A stretch of DNA of 34,013 nt from an uncultured Oscillospiraceae bacterium. Its GTDB lineage: Bacteria > Bacillota > Clostridia > Oscillospirales > Oscillospiraceae. The position numbers and the translations under genes were made by a program. The notes below the pieces were generated by a model that saw only the letters and a list, made by a program, of their open reading frames with translations, ran no database searches and was not told the origin of the DNA. The DNA lies in assembly GCA_934645175.1 (NCBI GenBank), contig CAKUDE010000023.1:1-34013 (forward strand). Direction: 5' to 3'. Positions 14,741-22,322 of this stretch are shown here, one piece after another (positions within the stretch are counted from its first letter, which is position 1; the number at the start of each line of letters is the position of its first letter).

Positions 14741-15754
14741 TTACGGTGAATACGCTGTAAGGACGGCGTTTTTTCTTTTTGCGCCTGTAACGACAATATG
14801 TTCAACAAAGTCAATGCGGTCATGTACTGCCGGTTTGAAATAGGCAGATACTGCGACTACAATTTTCTCATTCGGATCAACATAGACCACATTGCCGCTG
14901 TCACCGATTGCGGCATAAACATTTCTTTCCGGGTGCACGCTCCACCAAAGATAGCCGTAAGACTTTCCGCTGAAAGCGCCGCTTTCGATCCTGCGCGGGG
15001 AAAGCATTTCCCGAAGCCATTCGGAGGAAACGATCTTTTGCCCGTTCCATGCGCCGTTTTGCAGGCAGAGCTGACCGAGCTTTGCCATGTCTGTGGCGCT
15101 CAGGCACAATCCGTAGCCGGGAGCCGCAAGCCCCTGCGGGTCGGCAAGCCACACATTTTTTCTCGGAGATTTGTCCGTTATGAACAGCTTATGCTCCTGC
15201 ACCGTTTCGGCAGAAAAGTTCTCGTGTTTGACGATACCAAGGGGACGGAACAGATATTCATTGGCAAAGTCCACGGTTTTTATCCCGGTGGCGTTGAAAA
15301 GAATGCCGGAGAGAATGTGCAGGCAGACCGTCCGATAGTCAAATTCATCGGTGATGCCGCTCTTTCCACCAAGGAAGTCCAGCGATGCCTTCGTCCAGTC
15401 CTCACTGGAACACACCTTTGTCCACGGGTCACCATGCCCCTTATAGGGGGCGCGCATGGTAAGCAAATGCCGGATCGTCACATCAAGGATCGTCTTTTCG
15501 CCGCGCTTGACCGAATACTCCGGAAAGTAGGAAAGCACCTTATCATTCACACTGCCAATCATTTTATGGTCGATCGCAATGCCGATCAGCAGCGCCATCA
15601 CGCTTTTCGTGGCGGATGCGATATGGACGCAGTCTGTTTTTTGATAGCCGTTCCACTCTGCGGAGTAGCGTTCGTTTCCGTCCTGCAGCACGCTGATCTG
15701 ACAGATGTTCGGCTGATGTTCCGGTATGTATGAATTCAGTTCCTGAATTTTCAT
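14741..15754 (-). CDS. Beta-lactamase-fold serine hydrolase
   Basis: A 337-residue protein of the class C beta-lactamase/esterase family. The nucleophile motif SxxK is S47-A-T-K50 (HIASATKSVMALLIGIAIDH). A tyrosine in the FDYRT segment occupies the usual Y-x-N region but without the asparagine, and the C-terminal KTG-like position reads AIGDSGNVVYVDP. No signal peptide is visible, so the enzyme appears cytoplasmic, which argues against a secreted resistance beta-lactamase and for an esterase or peptidase. GGGAGG lies 8 bases before ATG 15754. The gene is in the TetR operon, between the AbrB-like gene and clpP. Confidence 0.85.
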   Translation of the reverse strand: MKIQELNSYIPEHQPNICQISVLQDGNERYSAEWNGYQKTDCVHIASATKSVMALLIGIAIDHKMIGSVNDKVLSYFPEYSVKRGEKTILDVTIRHLLTMRAPYKGHGDPWTKVCSSEDWTKASLDFLGGKSGITDEFDYRTVCLHILSGILFNATGIKTVDFANEYLFRPLGIVKHENFSAETVQEHKLFITDKSPRKNVWLADPQGLAAPGYGLCLSATDMAKLGQLCLQNGAWNGQKIVSSEWLREMLSPRRIESGAFSGKSYGYLWWSVHPERNVYAAIGDSGNVVYVDPNEKIVVAVSAYFKPAVHDRIDFVEHIVVTGAKRKNAVLTAYSP

Positions 15755-15790
15755 CCCTACTGCCTCCCGCTGTAATGCTCTATCCTCATT

Positions 15791-16102
15791 TTACTTCCAC
15801 GGTTTTCCCGTGACATACCCTTTTTCCTGCCAATAGGCATCATCGACCGCAGACATTTTCTGTTTTCTATGTAAAAGTGACGGCGTTTCAGTCAGGATAT
15901 GTCCCAGCTTCGACGGCAGGAGCAGTCCCTGCCGTGTCACGCAGAAACCGCCCGTAATTTTGCTTCCGGTAAACAGATAGACCTTTCCTTCCGAAGCAAT
16001 ACGGTATTCGTCCACGGCTTGGGATGGAAGCTGCACCCGTCCACCGGAATGGATCTCTGATTCTCCGAAAACGAATTTTCCGCCCTTGTTCATTTGCGGC
16101 AT
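15791..16102 (-). CDS. Small AbrB-like / swapped-hairpin protein, tentative
   Basis: A 103-residue protein. ATG 16102 has AAGGAA 8 bases upstream; the longer frame to 16426 is antisense-like. Residues 14-50 (ESEIHSGGRVQLPSQAVDEY, RIASEGKVYLFTGS) resemble the beta-alpha-beta of AbrB/MazE-type swapped-hairpin DNA-binding domains, which start with a GRVxLP element. The remainder (GGFCVTRQGLLLPSKLGHIL) is short and basic. No toxin partner is adjacent, although the serine hydrolase and membrane gene flank it. It could be a regulator of this operon. The fold is suggested by pattern only. Confidence 0.45.
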   Translation of the reverse strand: MPQMNKGGKFVFGESEIHSGGRVQLPSQAVDEYRIASEGKVYLFTGSKITGGFCVTRQGLLLPSKLGHILTETPSLLHRKQKMSAVDDAYWQEKGYVTGKPWK

Positions 16103-16122
16103 AAGTACACTTCCTTTTCGCT

Positions 16123-16533
16123 TCAGAGAATGATTCGCGCGATCTCCATCGTCACGATTTTCAGCACCGCGCCGCCCGACATGACATAGAACCATATCTC
16201 GCGCGCGTGCTGCGTTTTGGCGATTGGCGTAGCAATGGCGGCTATGATAATCAACAACGCACCGACACAGCCGACGATGGTGGGAATACTGACGAGTGGG
16301 AACAGCCCCGGTGCGCAGCTTCCGTCGGTGGTGTGCTGGATCGTCTTGTCCAACCCGTCCCGCGCCGCCGCAAAACAGCAGACCACAAGTCCGAATACAA
16401 GCAGAATTGCGCTCCTGCGCCCCCAATACTCAATATTTGCACGGTGAAAAACTGAGTAACCGATAAATCCGAGCATAGCAAGGATCATAAGCGTTGTTGC
16501 TGTAGTGACTCCGTTGCCAAAATAGTGTTTCAT
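16123..16533 (-). CDS. Four-helix membrane protein, unknown
   Basis: A 136-residue protein with about four hydrophobic segments (TATTLMILAMLGFIGYSVF; SAILLVFGLVVCCFAA; IPTIVGCVGALLIIIAAIA; WFYVMSGGAVLKIVTMEIA). ATG 16533 has AGGAGGC 7 bases upstream; the extension to 16770 is in the frame of other genes. It starts 2 bases after the small KTR gene. Signature residues of known transporters are absent, so the role is unknown; TetR-KTR-membrane protein order suggests a drug-response cassette. Confidence 0.6.
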   Translation of the reverse strand: MKHYFGNGVTTATTLMILAMLGFIGYSVFHRANIEYWGRRSAILLVFGLVVCCFAAARDGLDKTIQHTTDGSCAPGLFPLVSIPTIVGCVGALLIIIAAIATPIAKTQHAREIWFYVMSGGAVLKIVTMEIARIIL

Positions 16534-16535
16534 CG

Positions 16536-16715
16536 TTATTGCCTCCTTAAGTTTAAACATACCATGATATACTCCTCGACAATGCTTTCGCGCCTGCATT
16601 TCGGGCAAAACAGCGGAAATGATTTCAGTTCCGTTTCGGCTAAGAGCTGCAAGCGCGTCTTTGCCCCGCATATGGGACACAAGACCCATTGCTTTTCTTC
16701 TATGGCTTCTTTCAT
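16536..16715 (-). CDS. Cysteine-rich KTR protein (59 aa)
   Basis: A 59-residue zinc-ribbon protein. It begins MKEAIEEKQWVLCPICGAKT, with CPICGAKTR and CPKC, the signature of the Cys-rich KTR family (cysteines 13, 16, 37, 40). These small proteins are common on integrative elements, often after a regulator. ATG 16715 overlaps the TetR stop as ATGA, so it is translated with the regulator. The stop TAA is 16536-16538. Four cysteines suggest one zinc site; the function of the family is unknown. It is short enough to be missed by automatic callers. Confidence 0.8.
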   Translation of the reverse strand: MKEAIEEKQWVLCPICGAKTRLQLLAETELKSFPLFCPKCRRESIVEEYIMVCLNLRRQ

Positions 16716-17341
16716 ATGGATGTTCCTGACTTTCTGTAGCCGGATTCGATCTTGGCAATAAAGCGGTCAATATGTGTGCTCAGCATCGGGGCAATACTTT
16801 CTTTTTCGTCTGCACCGTCGTAAACACTATAAAGTAAGAACATCGGGCCGTAAAATTCCAGTGCCAACTGCATGGCGGCCTCATCGGAATCCGTCAGCTT
16901 TCGGAAGATCGCCGCCATATACTCAGTCGGGCCGGTCGCCAGATAATCGTGATAAAGCTGCGCGAGCTTGTGATCGCGGTATTGCTCCAGCGTCAGCATC
17001 TTCCGAAAGTTGGAAGAAAAATGCTCTTTCGTCCAATGGTCAAACTGTGCCATGCTGTATGTGCGGATCTTTTCAATCGGCGTTTGCAGATAAGCCTCCG
17101 CAAAGCCATCCGGCTCCGTTTCCGGCATTTCATATTCTTCGGCGCGCTCATAGTCCATTTTGTTCATCCGTTCCACAATGCTGTTAAGTATCTCCTGCTT
17201 GCTCGTATAGTGCTTATACAAGGCACCCTTGGTAATTCCCAGTTCCTTTGCAATGTCGCTCATGGAAGTTCCCAAATAACCGCTCTGTGCAAAAAGTTCA
17301 AGCGCGGTTTCCAAAATACGCTCTTTGGTATCTCCAGCCAT
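16712..17341 (-). CDS. TetR-family repressor of the 13-gene operon
   Basis: A 209-residue repressor and first gene of the cluster running to 10340. The N-terminal HTH reads ILETALELFAQSGYLGTSMS, DIAKELGITKGALYKHYTSK, a classic TetR recognition helix. The C-terminal ligand pocket (about 60-209) is helical and hydrophobic. ATG 17341 follows TAAGGAGTG. It probably binds the two palindromes in its own promoter (17362-17405) and so controls the whole operon. It is clearly similar to the TetR at 20551-21174. Confidence 0.9.
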   Translation of the reverse strand: MAGDTKERILETALELFAQSGYLGTSMSDIAKELGITKGALYKHYTSKQEILNSIVERMNKMDYERAEEYEMPETEPDGFAEAYLQTPIEKIRTYSMAQFDHWTKEHFSSNFRKMLTLEQYRDHKLAQLYHDYLATGPTEYMAAIFRKLTDSDEAAMQLALEFYGPMFLLYSVYDGADEKESIAPMLSTHIDRFIAKIESGYRKSGTSI

Positions 17342-17361
17342 AATATCACTCCTTAAATTAT

Positions 17362-17411
17362 AGTAACCGCTCGGTCACTATAATTATAGCAACCGAGCGG
17401 TTACTTGTCAA
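17362..17411 (-). promoter_or_regulatory. Consensus promoter with two TetR operators
   Basis: On the minus strand TTGACA (17406-17411), a 17-bp spacer (17389-17405) and TATAAT (17383-17388) form a perfect sigma-A promoter. Operator B, AGCAACCGAGCGGTTACT (17388-17405), fills the spacer; operator A, AGTAACCGCTCGGTCACT (17362-17379), covers the start site. Read on its other strand, A matches B at 16 of 18 positions. Binding at both would fully block RNA polymerase. Identity of the repressor (TetR at 16712) is inferred from adjacency. Confidence 0.8.
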
Positions 17412-17435
17412 GGGGTTTTGAAAATTTATCAACGA

Positions 17436-17897
17436 TCAGCGGAAGGATTGGATAGACACGGTCAGATGCGCTGCGCCGAAAATGGTCATAAGTATCCCGG
17501 CGGGCAGGTTATGCAGCCAAACGGCAGCACACAAGAAATAAAGCACGGGAAATACCGCAAGCGGCATCGGGACAAAGAGAAATGCGCGATTCAGCAAGGC
17601 AATCTCCCGCCCGCCGGCAAAGTAGCGAATCCATACGGCATAATACAATATGAGGAACAAGGCAGCAAGCCAAAGCCAGATACTTCGGAATTGAATTGGC
17701 TCTCGGCTCACCAAAAGTGTAATCACCGCCAAGTAGGCGATCCGGCTGATCTGCTCCACGATTTCTATCCAATACGAAACCGCCGCACCCTGTTCTGCCT
17801 TTCCGACCGGGGGAAAAACGGCATAAGCAATGTTGATCAGCATGGGCAGAGCAAACACCACAAGTCCAACCCACGAAAAGGATAGCTTCAAATTCAT
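17436..17897 (-). CDS. Five-helix membrane protein, partner of the TetR at 17894
   Basis: A 153-residue protein with about five hydrophobic segments (WVGLVVFALPMLINIAYAV; ISRIAYLAVITLLV; WLWLAALFLILYYAVWI; FVPMPLAVFPVLYFLCAAVWL; LPAGILMTIFGAAHLTVSI). Its ATG overlaps the TetR stop by 4 bases (ATGA), so expression is tied to that regulator. It ends just before the promoter of the next cassette. No transport motif is recognisable. Confidence 0.6.
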   Translation of the reverse strand: MNLKLSFSWVGLVVFALPMLINIAYAVFPPVGKAEQGAAVSYWIEIVEQISRIAYLAVITLLVSREPIQFRSIWLWLAALFLILYYAVWIRYFAGGREIALLNRAFLFVPMPLAVFPVLYFLCAAVWLHNLPAGILMTIFGAAHLTVSIQSFR

Positions 17898-18499
17898 AGA
17901 ACGACACCGGCTTTCACAGCAAACTCCGGCAACTTTGTTGGCATGCCGTAAATGGCGATCAGTGCACGGAACTCCCGGCGAAATGCCTCGCGAAGCTCAA
18001 GCTCTGTCAAATGCAAATGATCAGTATTGGCCAGAATGGCCAGCCCATAGGTAAAGTAGACCATGTCCTGATGAAAGCGGCGGGCGACCTCCTCGCTGTA
18101 ACCAAATTCATCAACGATGACCGTAATGACCTCCGAAAACAGCACATCATTCTGGTATGGGCCAAGCTGTTCGCCTTCCAGATAGAGCCAGCGGAAAAGC
18201 TGTTTTTCCTCAGCCGCAAATTTCACAAAACCCATCCCATAGCTGCTGTAACGGCTATCATTTCCCTCGTGAATGCGCAGTGAATCCCGCACACGCTGCG
18301 TGTGCATTCGGATAGCACGATCGGTCAGGGCGGCTTTCAATTCCTCCATATTCCTGAAGGAAAAATAGATCGGTTGCGTGGAGCAACCCATTTTTTTTGC
18401 GACACTGCGAGCGTTGATGGCAGCGAATCCATCATCACGCAACACCTCTATAGCAGCATCAATAATTTCATCTTTTGAAACCTTTTTTGCAGCAGGCAT
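17894..18499 (-). CDS. TetR-family regulator
   Basis: A 201-residue regulator; ATG 18499 has AGGTGA 5 bases upstream, a better start than the one eight codons earlier. The HTH is EIIDAAIEVLRDDGFAAINA, RSVAKKMGCSTQPIYFSFRN. The recognition helix (STQPIYFSF) and C-terminus (TYGLAILANTDHLH) place it in a different TetR subgroup from the other two here. It is followed by its membrane-protein partner. Autoregulation is likely through the palindromes at 18515-18550. Confidence 0.88.
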   Translation of the reverse strand: MPAAKKVSKDEIIDAAIEVLRDDGFAAINARSVAKKMGCSTQPIYFSFRNMEELKAALTDRAIRMHTQRVRDSLRIHEGNDSRYSSYGMGFVKFAAEEKQLFRWLYLEGEQLGPYQNDVLFSEVITVIVDEFGYSEEVARRFHQDMVYFTYGLAILANTDHLHLTELELREAFRREFRALIAIYGMPTKLPEFAVKAGVVL

Positions 18500-18514
18500 G
18501 ATGATCACCTCGAA

Positions 18515-18575
18515 CAATAACATATAGTTATATATAACGCATTGTTATTGTATCATTATGTAATTTCATTGTCAA
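18515..18575 (-). promoter_or_regulatory. Consensus promoter with nested palindromes
   Basis: On the minus strand TTGACA (18570-18575), 17-bp spacer, TACAAT (18547-18552). From the -10 into the leader lie CAATAACA (18515-18522) and TGTTATTG (18543-18550) as outer inverted arms, and within them the perfect 12-bp palindrome GTTATATATAAC (18527-18538). These are probable operators for the TetR downstream. Confidence 0.7.
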
Positions 18576-18627
18576 GAGGCGTTCCCGAAATTTCTGAAGA
18601 ATTTCATTGACTTGTCATTTGTGGTAA

Positions 18628-18831
18628 GCTGGAGCGATCTTAAATAAAGCTAGCATCATAACGGACATTTTACTGATAGTCTTAGTATTGGCTTTCGTTG
18701 ACACGCTGGCGCAGAAGGTACTCCGCAGCGAGAGCATTTGGCTTTACATCGGGTTGTATATAGCGGCGTATGTTGTGGCGTTCGGTGCAAAGAACTGCGC
18801 TCCGCGGCTGGTTTCATTTTTGCGCTCCGCG
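18628..18831 (+). pseudogene. Possible remnant of a membrane protein, plus strand
   Basis: After a stop at 18625-18627 the frame reads ILNKASIITDILLIVLVLAF, VDTLAQKVLRSESIWLYIGL, YIAAYVVAFGAKNCAPRLVS, then runs into the antisense of the next gene. Two membrane-like segments with sensible codons but no start, ribosome site or proper end suggest a truncated, decayed gene at the junction between two cassettes. Otherwise 18576-18813 holds nothing recognisable. Confidence 0.3.
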
Positions 18832-19317
18832 CCGGTCCGTTCGTTTGAAGAATATGAAATAGACCAACACACCGTCGATCACAAGATCGTAAAGCCGCAG
18901 ACGGTCAAAGAGCAAAATGCCGGACAGCATCGAGACGAGTACGATTCCTGCACCGAGGACTTTGGGAAACAGACCCGGCTGCTTCGCCATCCATGCGAAA
19001 TACGCCATAACCGGCGACAGAAAGGCGAATACCGTCCAGCCGATGATAAATGACCAGCCGTAGACGCCGTCGGTGAGCATGGCGGTTGCATAATAGGTGA
19101 GCAGCATCCCGATGCAAAACGGGAAAATGTTCCGCATTGCGGCTTTTTTTGTCGGGCTGTAAACGGCAATCAGCGTTCCCAATAGAATCCAGATCGACAT
19201 TCGTGAGAAAACTTCTCCCAGAATTGGACAGTAAATATCAAATAATCTGGCCACCACGCCAAGAATAAGTCCTGCAACAAGCATGGAAAGCGGGTTTAAC
19301 AGTTTATTCCTTTTCAC
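18814..19317 (-). CDS. Membrane protein, last gene of the isochorismatase cassette
   Basis: A 167-residue protein with about five hydrophobic segments (LSMLVAGLILGVVARLF; SIWILLGTLIAVY; IFPFCIGMLLTYYATAML; FIIGWTVFAFLSPVMAYFAW; VLGAGIVLVSMLSGILLF). The start is GTG 19317, with AAAGGTG at suitable distance; no ATG fits as well. The basic tail KRTDRRGAQK is probably cytoplasmic. It begins 57 bases after the preceding stop. No family recognised. Confidence 0.55.
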   Translation of the reverse strand: MKRNKLLNPLSMLVAGLILGVVARLFDIYCPILGEVFSRMSIWILLGTLIAVYSPTKKAAMRNIFPFCIGMLLTYYATAMLTDGVYGWSFIIGWTVFAFLSPVMAYFAWMAKQPGLFPKVLGAGIVLVSMLSGILLFDRLRLYDLVIDGVLVYFIFFKRTDRRGAQK

Positions 19318-19374
19318 AGGGGTGACACCTTTCTCTCCTAAGTAAGTCCGGCTTGATAGAGGCTGCGCGGCGAT

Positions 19375-19980
19375 TTACGGTTCACGTTTGAAGTGAAGTG
19401 CGGATAGCACGCCGATCGGCAGAAAATATGCACACCAGAATTCCAACGCAATGGTTCCGCCGAGCGTTCCGCTCCCGTCCGACATTGCGGCACGAAACAT
19501 ACCCGTCATCGGCATAATCAGGCAACTGAAGAAGAACACGCCGTGGATTATCATAAGGCGCTTGAGCCATTTGTCCTTCCTGCTCTTTGGCTGGATCGTC
19601 AGCCCCGTAAAAAATGTGGATAGCGCCATCATGCCATAGCCCAGAAGATCATAGCTGAAGAGTAAGCTGCCTTTTGAAAAATCCAAAAGCATAGCCGCCT
19701 GTTCGCTCAGCGGATCGTTTCTGACGGCCGTCGTCTGCGCGAAATAGACCAGCAGAATCAAAACCGCGTAGATGCACCCGAACAGCAGTCCGGCATTTGC
19801 CGCTACCTTCCGTTCTTTGCCGCTTTCGTTGTGAAAGCCTGCGATCATCAGAAGATAGCTCAGTGCGAGAAAAATGCAGACGACATAGCTTGCGAAATCG
19901 GACACAAGCATAAAGACCGCAAAGAGGGCGACTGTTATCACGACGAGGATTGACCCAATCCTGGCAATGGTTTGATTCAT
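19375..19980 (-). CDS. Six-helix membrane protein, unknown
   Basis: A 201-residue protein beginning MNQTIARIGSILVVITVALF, with about six membrane segments. ATG 19980 follows GGAAAGGAA; the frame extends seven codons further but without a better site. Its hydrophobic helices are separated by short loops (KERKVAANAG; RKDKWLKRLM). It starts 28 bases after the isochorismatase gene and is co-directional, so it probably belongs to the same operon. No transporter or enzyme motif is visible. Confidence 0.6.
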   Translation of the reverse strand: MNQTIARIGSILVVITVALFAVFMLVSDFASYVVCIFLALSYLLMIAGFHNESGKERKVAANAGLLFGCIYAVLILLVYFAQTTAVRNDPLSEQAAMLLDFSKGSLLFSYDLLGYGMMALSTFFTGLTIQPKSRKDKWLKRLMIIHGVFFFSCLIMPMTGMFRAAMSDGSGTLGGTIALEFWCAYFLPIGVLSALHFKREP

Positions 19981-20008
19981 AGAATCCGTTCCTTTCCTCA
20001 TGTGACCG

Positions 20009-20503
20009 TTACGCCTGTGCGATTTCCCGAAGCGTCAGGATTTCGCAGCCCTTGCTTTCGTAATAGTTGAGCAGCTCCGGCAGCTTCTTTTTATCGTAGC
20101 TGGTGATGCAATCCGACAGTACATGAACGGTATAGCCGCTTTTCGCCATGTTATAGCAGGTGGATTTGATACAGGCAGCGGCATCCGCGCCGGTTATAAA
20201 AAATTCGTTAATGCCGTTTTCTTTGATAAAAGCCGCAAACGCCTCGCTCGTCAGCGCGTTGCTTTTTGATTTTGTGAAGATATGATCGGATACGACCTTC
20301 ATTTCAGGGACAAGCTCTGCGCCGCGTGTGCCGGGCTTGAAGGTTCTTGTTCCTGCCGACAGGTTGTTGTGCCGGATGTAAACAACCCATAACCCCTTTT
20401 GAACCGCCCGGCCAATCGCCTCATTGACCTTTTCGATGATTTCCCTGTAGTTTTTTGTGATGTCATTTTGCAGGTCGATTACGACCAATGCGCTGTTTTT
20501 CAT
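20009..20503 (-). CDS. Isochorismatase-family cysteine hydrolase
   Basis: A 164-residue cysteine hydrolase. The family triad is readable: Asp10 in VVIDLQND, Lys78 in HIFTKSKSNAL and Cys111 in GADAAACIKSTC, with a preceding TGAD that matches the cis-peptide region. Relatives hydrolyse amides such as nicotinamide, or isochorismate, so the substrate cannot be named. ATG 20503 has AGGAGA 7 bases upstream; a start at 20554 overlaps the TetR stop and would add an atypical tail. In Clostridia such genes often follow TetR regulators, as here. Confidence 0.88.
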   Translation of the reverse strand: MKNSALVVIDLQNDITKNYREIIEKVNEAIGRAVQKGLWVVYIRHNNLSAGTRTFKPGTRGAELVPEMKVVSDHIFTKSKSNALTSEAFAAFIKENGINEFFITGADAAACIKSTCYNMAKSGYTVHVLSDCITSYDKKKLPELLNYYESKGCEILTLREIAQA

Positions 20504-20550
20504 AATAAAATCTCCTGAATCATTTATGGAATCGGAATCTCGGCGATTCA

Positions 20551-21174
20551 TCATTCGATTATACCGTATATCTTAAAGAACTGCCGGACATGCCGCTTGA
20601 TCAGCCCCATGACCTCCTCCTCGCGCTCGGGCTCCCGGTCACAGAGGTTGATCCAGACGGAAATGGGGAGGCAGAGCTGCGCCGCCATGGTCTCCGTGTC
20701 GTGATCCTCCGATTTATCCTGACGGGTGAGAAAGCGGATCAGTCCGGTAAAATAGCGCATAACATTTGTATAGTTCTGTCTGGTCTGCAATTTGCTTAGT
20801 GTCGGATTTTGAAACTGTTCGATGGTCAGCATTTTACGGGATTTGCGGATGTGCGGGTCGTGCAGGATGTAGCGAACCTGCCCCAGAATCATCCGCAATG
20901 CCGTATCGGGCGTCATACCCTGCCTGCCCTTTGTGAAAGCGGGGTCGTCCCAATCCGCCCGTGCAAAGATGGAACGGTTGCCGTACTCCTCTAAAACCTC
21001 CCGCACCAGTGCATCGAGAATTTCCTGCTTGCTTCCGAAATGGCTGTAAAGCGATGCCTTACGGATGCCGACCGCTTCCGCGATCTGTGAAATAGAGGTG
21101 GCTTCATAGCCTTTTACGGAGAACAAATCCAGTGCCGTCTCCAGAATCTCCTGCTTTGTGTTGCCCTTTTCCAT
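20551..21174 (-). CDS. TetR-family regulator of the isochorismatase cassette
   Basis: A 207-residue repressor. HTH: ILETALDLFSVKGYEATSIS, QIAEAVGIRKASLYSHFGSK. It resembles the TetR at 16712-17341 along the HTH and in the ligand-domain LTIEQF (compare LTLEQY there). GGAGGATA lies 9 bases before ATG 21174. It probably controls itself and the isochorismatase and two membrane genes downstream through the palindrome in its promoter. Confidence 0.9.
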   Translation of the reverse strand: MEKGNTKQEILETALDLFSVKGYEATSISQIAEAVGIRKASLYSHFGSKQEILDALVREVLEEYGNRSIFARADWDDPAFTKGRQGMTPDTALRMILGQVRYILHDPHIRKSRKMLTIEQFQNPTLSKLQTRQNYTNVMRYFTGLIRFLTRQDKSEDHDTETMAAQLCLPISVWINLCDREPEREEEVMGLIKRHVRQFFKIYGIIE

Positions 21175-21212
21175 AATTCCGCTATCCTCCTGTCGGTGGC
21201 AGTGCCGGTATA

Positions 21213-21241
21213 ATTATACCTACCGAACGATAGGTTGTCAA
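21213..21241 (-). promoter_or_regulatory. Consensus promoter with operator in the spacer
   Basis: Minus strand: TTGACA (21236-21241), 17-bp spacer, TATAAT (21213-21218). The spacer holds the imperfect palindrome CCTACCGAACGATAGG (21219-21234). The design copies that at 17383-17411 with a different half-site. It is followed by the TetR start 39 bases on. Confidence 0.8.
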
Positions 21242-21313
21242 GAGGGGGAGAATTTCAGAAGATATTGACTGCACGGAAGAGAAGTAAAAATCGGGTGAAA
21301 ACGAGACAAAAGA

Positions 21314-21349
21314 CCCCCTGATGCAGAAAAACAGAGCTGCATCAGGGGG
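21314..21349 (-). terminator. Terminator of the lipoprotein gene
   Basis: CCCCCTGATGCAG (21314-21326) and CTGCATCAGGGGG (21337-21349) form a 13-bp perfect stem with a 10-nt loop. On the minus strand it is followed by TCTTTTGTCTCGTTTT. Confidence 0.85.
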
Positions 21350-21410
21350 CGCTGTTATGTCAGGGAAAAAGGGGATTGGCAAATCGCGGGGACTGCGGAG
21401 AGCTGTGGGG

Positions 21411-22160
21411 TCAGTCGGATAAAAAGCGGTCGAGAGAAAAGCGCTCGATGATCTTCATAATCACACTGCGGTGGTTTGTAATCACCTCGCCGGCCGAATC
21501 GCTATCGGCGCCCTTCATGGAAAGCCCGTCCTGACCGCAGGTGCCCATATAATACGAGCCGGTAAGCTCGCCGGGGTTGTCCGTGTCCACGGCCCATTGC
21601 TCCGTGTTCTCCTGGGAACCGGCGGCGTTGCGGGCATAGACGGCGCCCTCCTGGTAGTCGATGTTGACCATTGCCAGAATTTCCGCATCAAAGGGAGCGC
21701 TGGATTTTATGTGCTCCAGCAGGTCGCCCGCATCGGTCAACCCGGTCTTGAATACCATCAGCAGCGGGAAATGGCTGTCCTCCTGCCACACGATGGTCAC
21801 CAGACGACCGTTTTCGGGTTGATAGTAAAATACGGTGTGGCCGCTGCTGCGTTTTGCCTCCAGCGCGATCCTAACCCGTTGCCCCACCGGCGTCTGCTCC
21901 GGTTGGGGAATGCAGGACACGTCCAACGGTGTGCCGGGAGGCACAATTTCGTCGGAATCGGACGGAATGGACGAGGCTTTGTTGGAGTCGGACAGGAATC
22001 GGAACAGGGAGTGCTCGGATTCCGTGTTTTGGTCGATGGATTCCGAAGCGGCCGTGTCCGGCGTGCTGCCGGATGCCGTTTCGTTGGGGTTTGCCGCAGT
22101 ACAGGCGGACAGGGCAAACAGGAACAGGAAACAGGTGAAAATCGCAATACAACGCTTCAT
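21411..22160 (-). CDS. Putative lipoprotein, unknown function
   Basis: A 249-residue secreted lipoprotein. It has a basic start, a hydrophobic core and lipobox LSAC (Cys20), then a long low-complexity Ser/Thr/Glu/Asp linker (residues 21-75) and a folded C-terminal domain (VGQRVRIALEAKRSSGHTVF, TIVWQEDSHFPLLMVFKTGL). An AAAAGGAGG precedes ATG 22160. The C-terminal domain is not recognisable. The gene is alone, between its promoter (22294-22322) and terminator (21314). Confidence 0.65.
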   Translation of the reverse strand: MKRCIAIFTCFLFLFALSACTAANPNETASGSTPDTAASESIDQNTESEHSLFRFLSDSNKASSIPSDSDEIVPPGTPLDVSCIPQPEQTPVGQRVRIALEAKRSSGHTVFYYQPENGRLVTIVWQEDSHFPLLMVFKTGLTDAGDLLEHIKSSAPFDAEILAMVNIDYQEGAVYARNAAGSQENTEQWAVDTDNPGELTGSYYMGTCGQDGLSMKGADSDSAGEVITNHRSVIMKIIERFSLDRFLSD

Positions 22161-22293
22161 GCAAATATGTCCTCCTTTTCTTTGTCTGTCTTAATAGATG
22201 AATCGCTCTGCGGATGTGCGTGCTGTAGGATTTCGCGCACGGCAGAGGCCCCGGACGTTTGTCTCATCCCTCCTTTTTTGCTTTCTGCATCCT

Positions 22294-22322
22294 ATTATAT
22301 CAGATTTACTACTATCTGACAA
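22294..22322 (-). promoter_or_regulatory. Sigma-A promoter for the lipoprotein gene
   Basis: Minus strand: TTGTCA (22317-22322), 17-bp spacer, TATAAT (22294-22299), about 130 bases before the ATG. The stretch 22161-22490 otherwise holds only the leader and the peptidase terminator. Confidence 0.7.
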
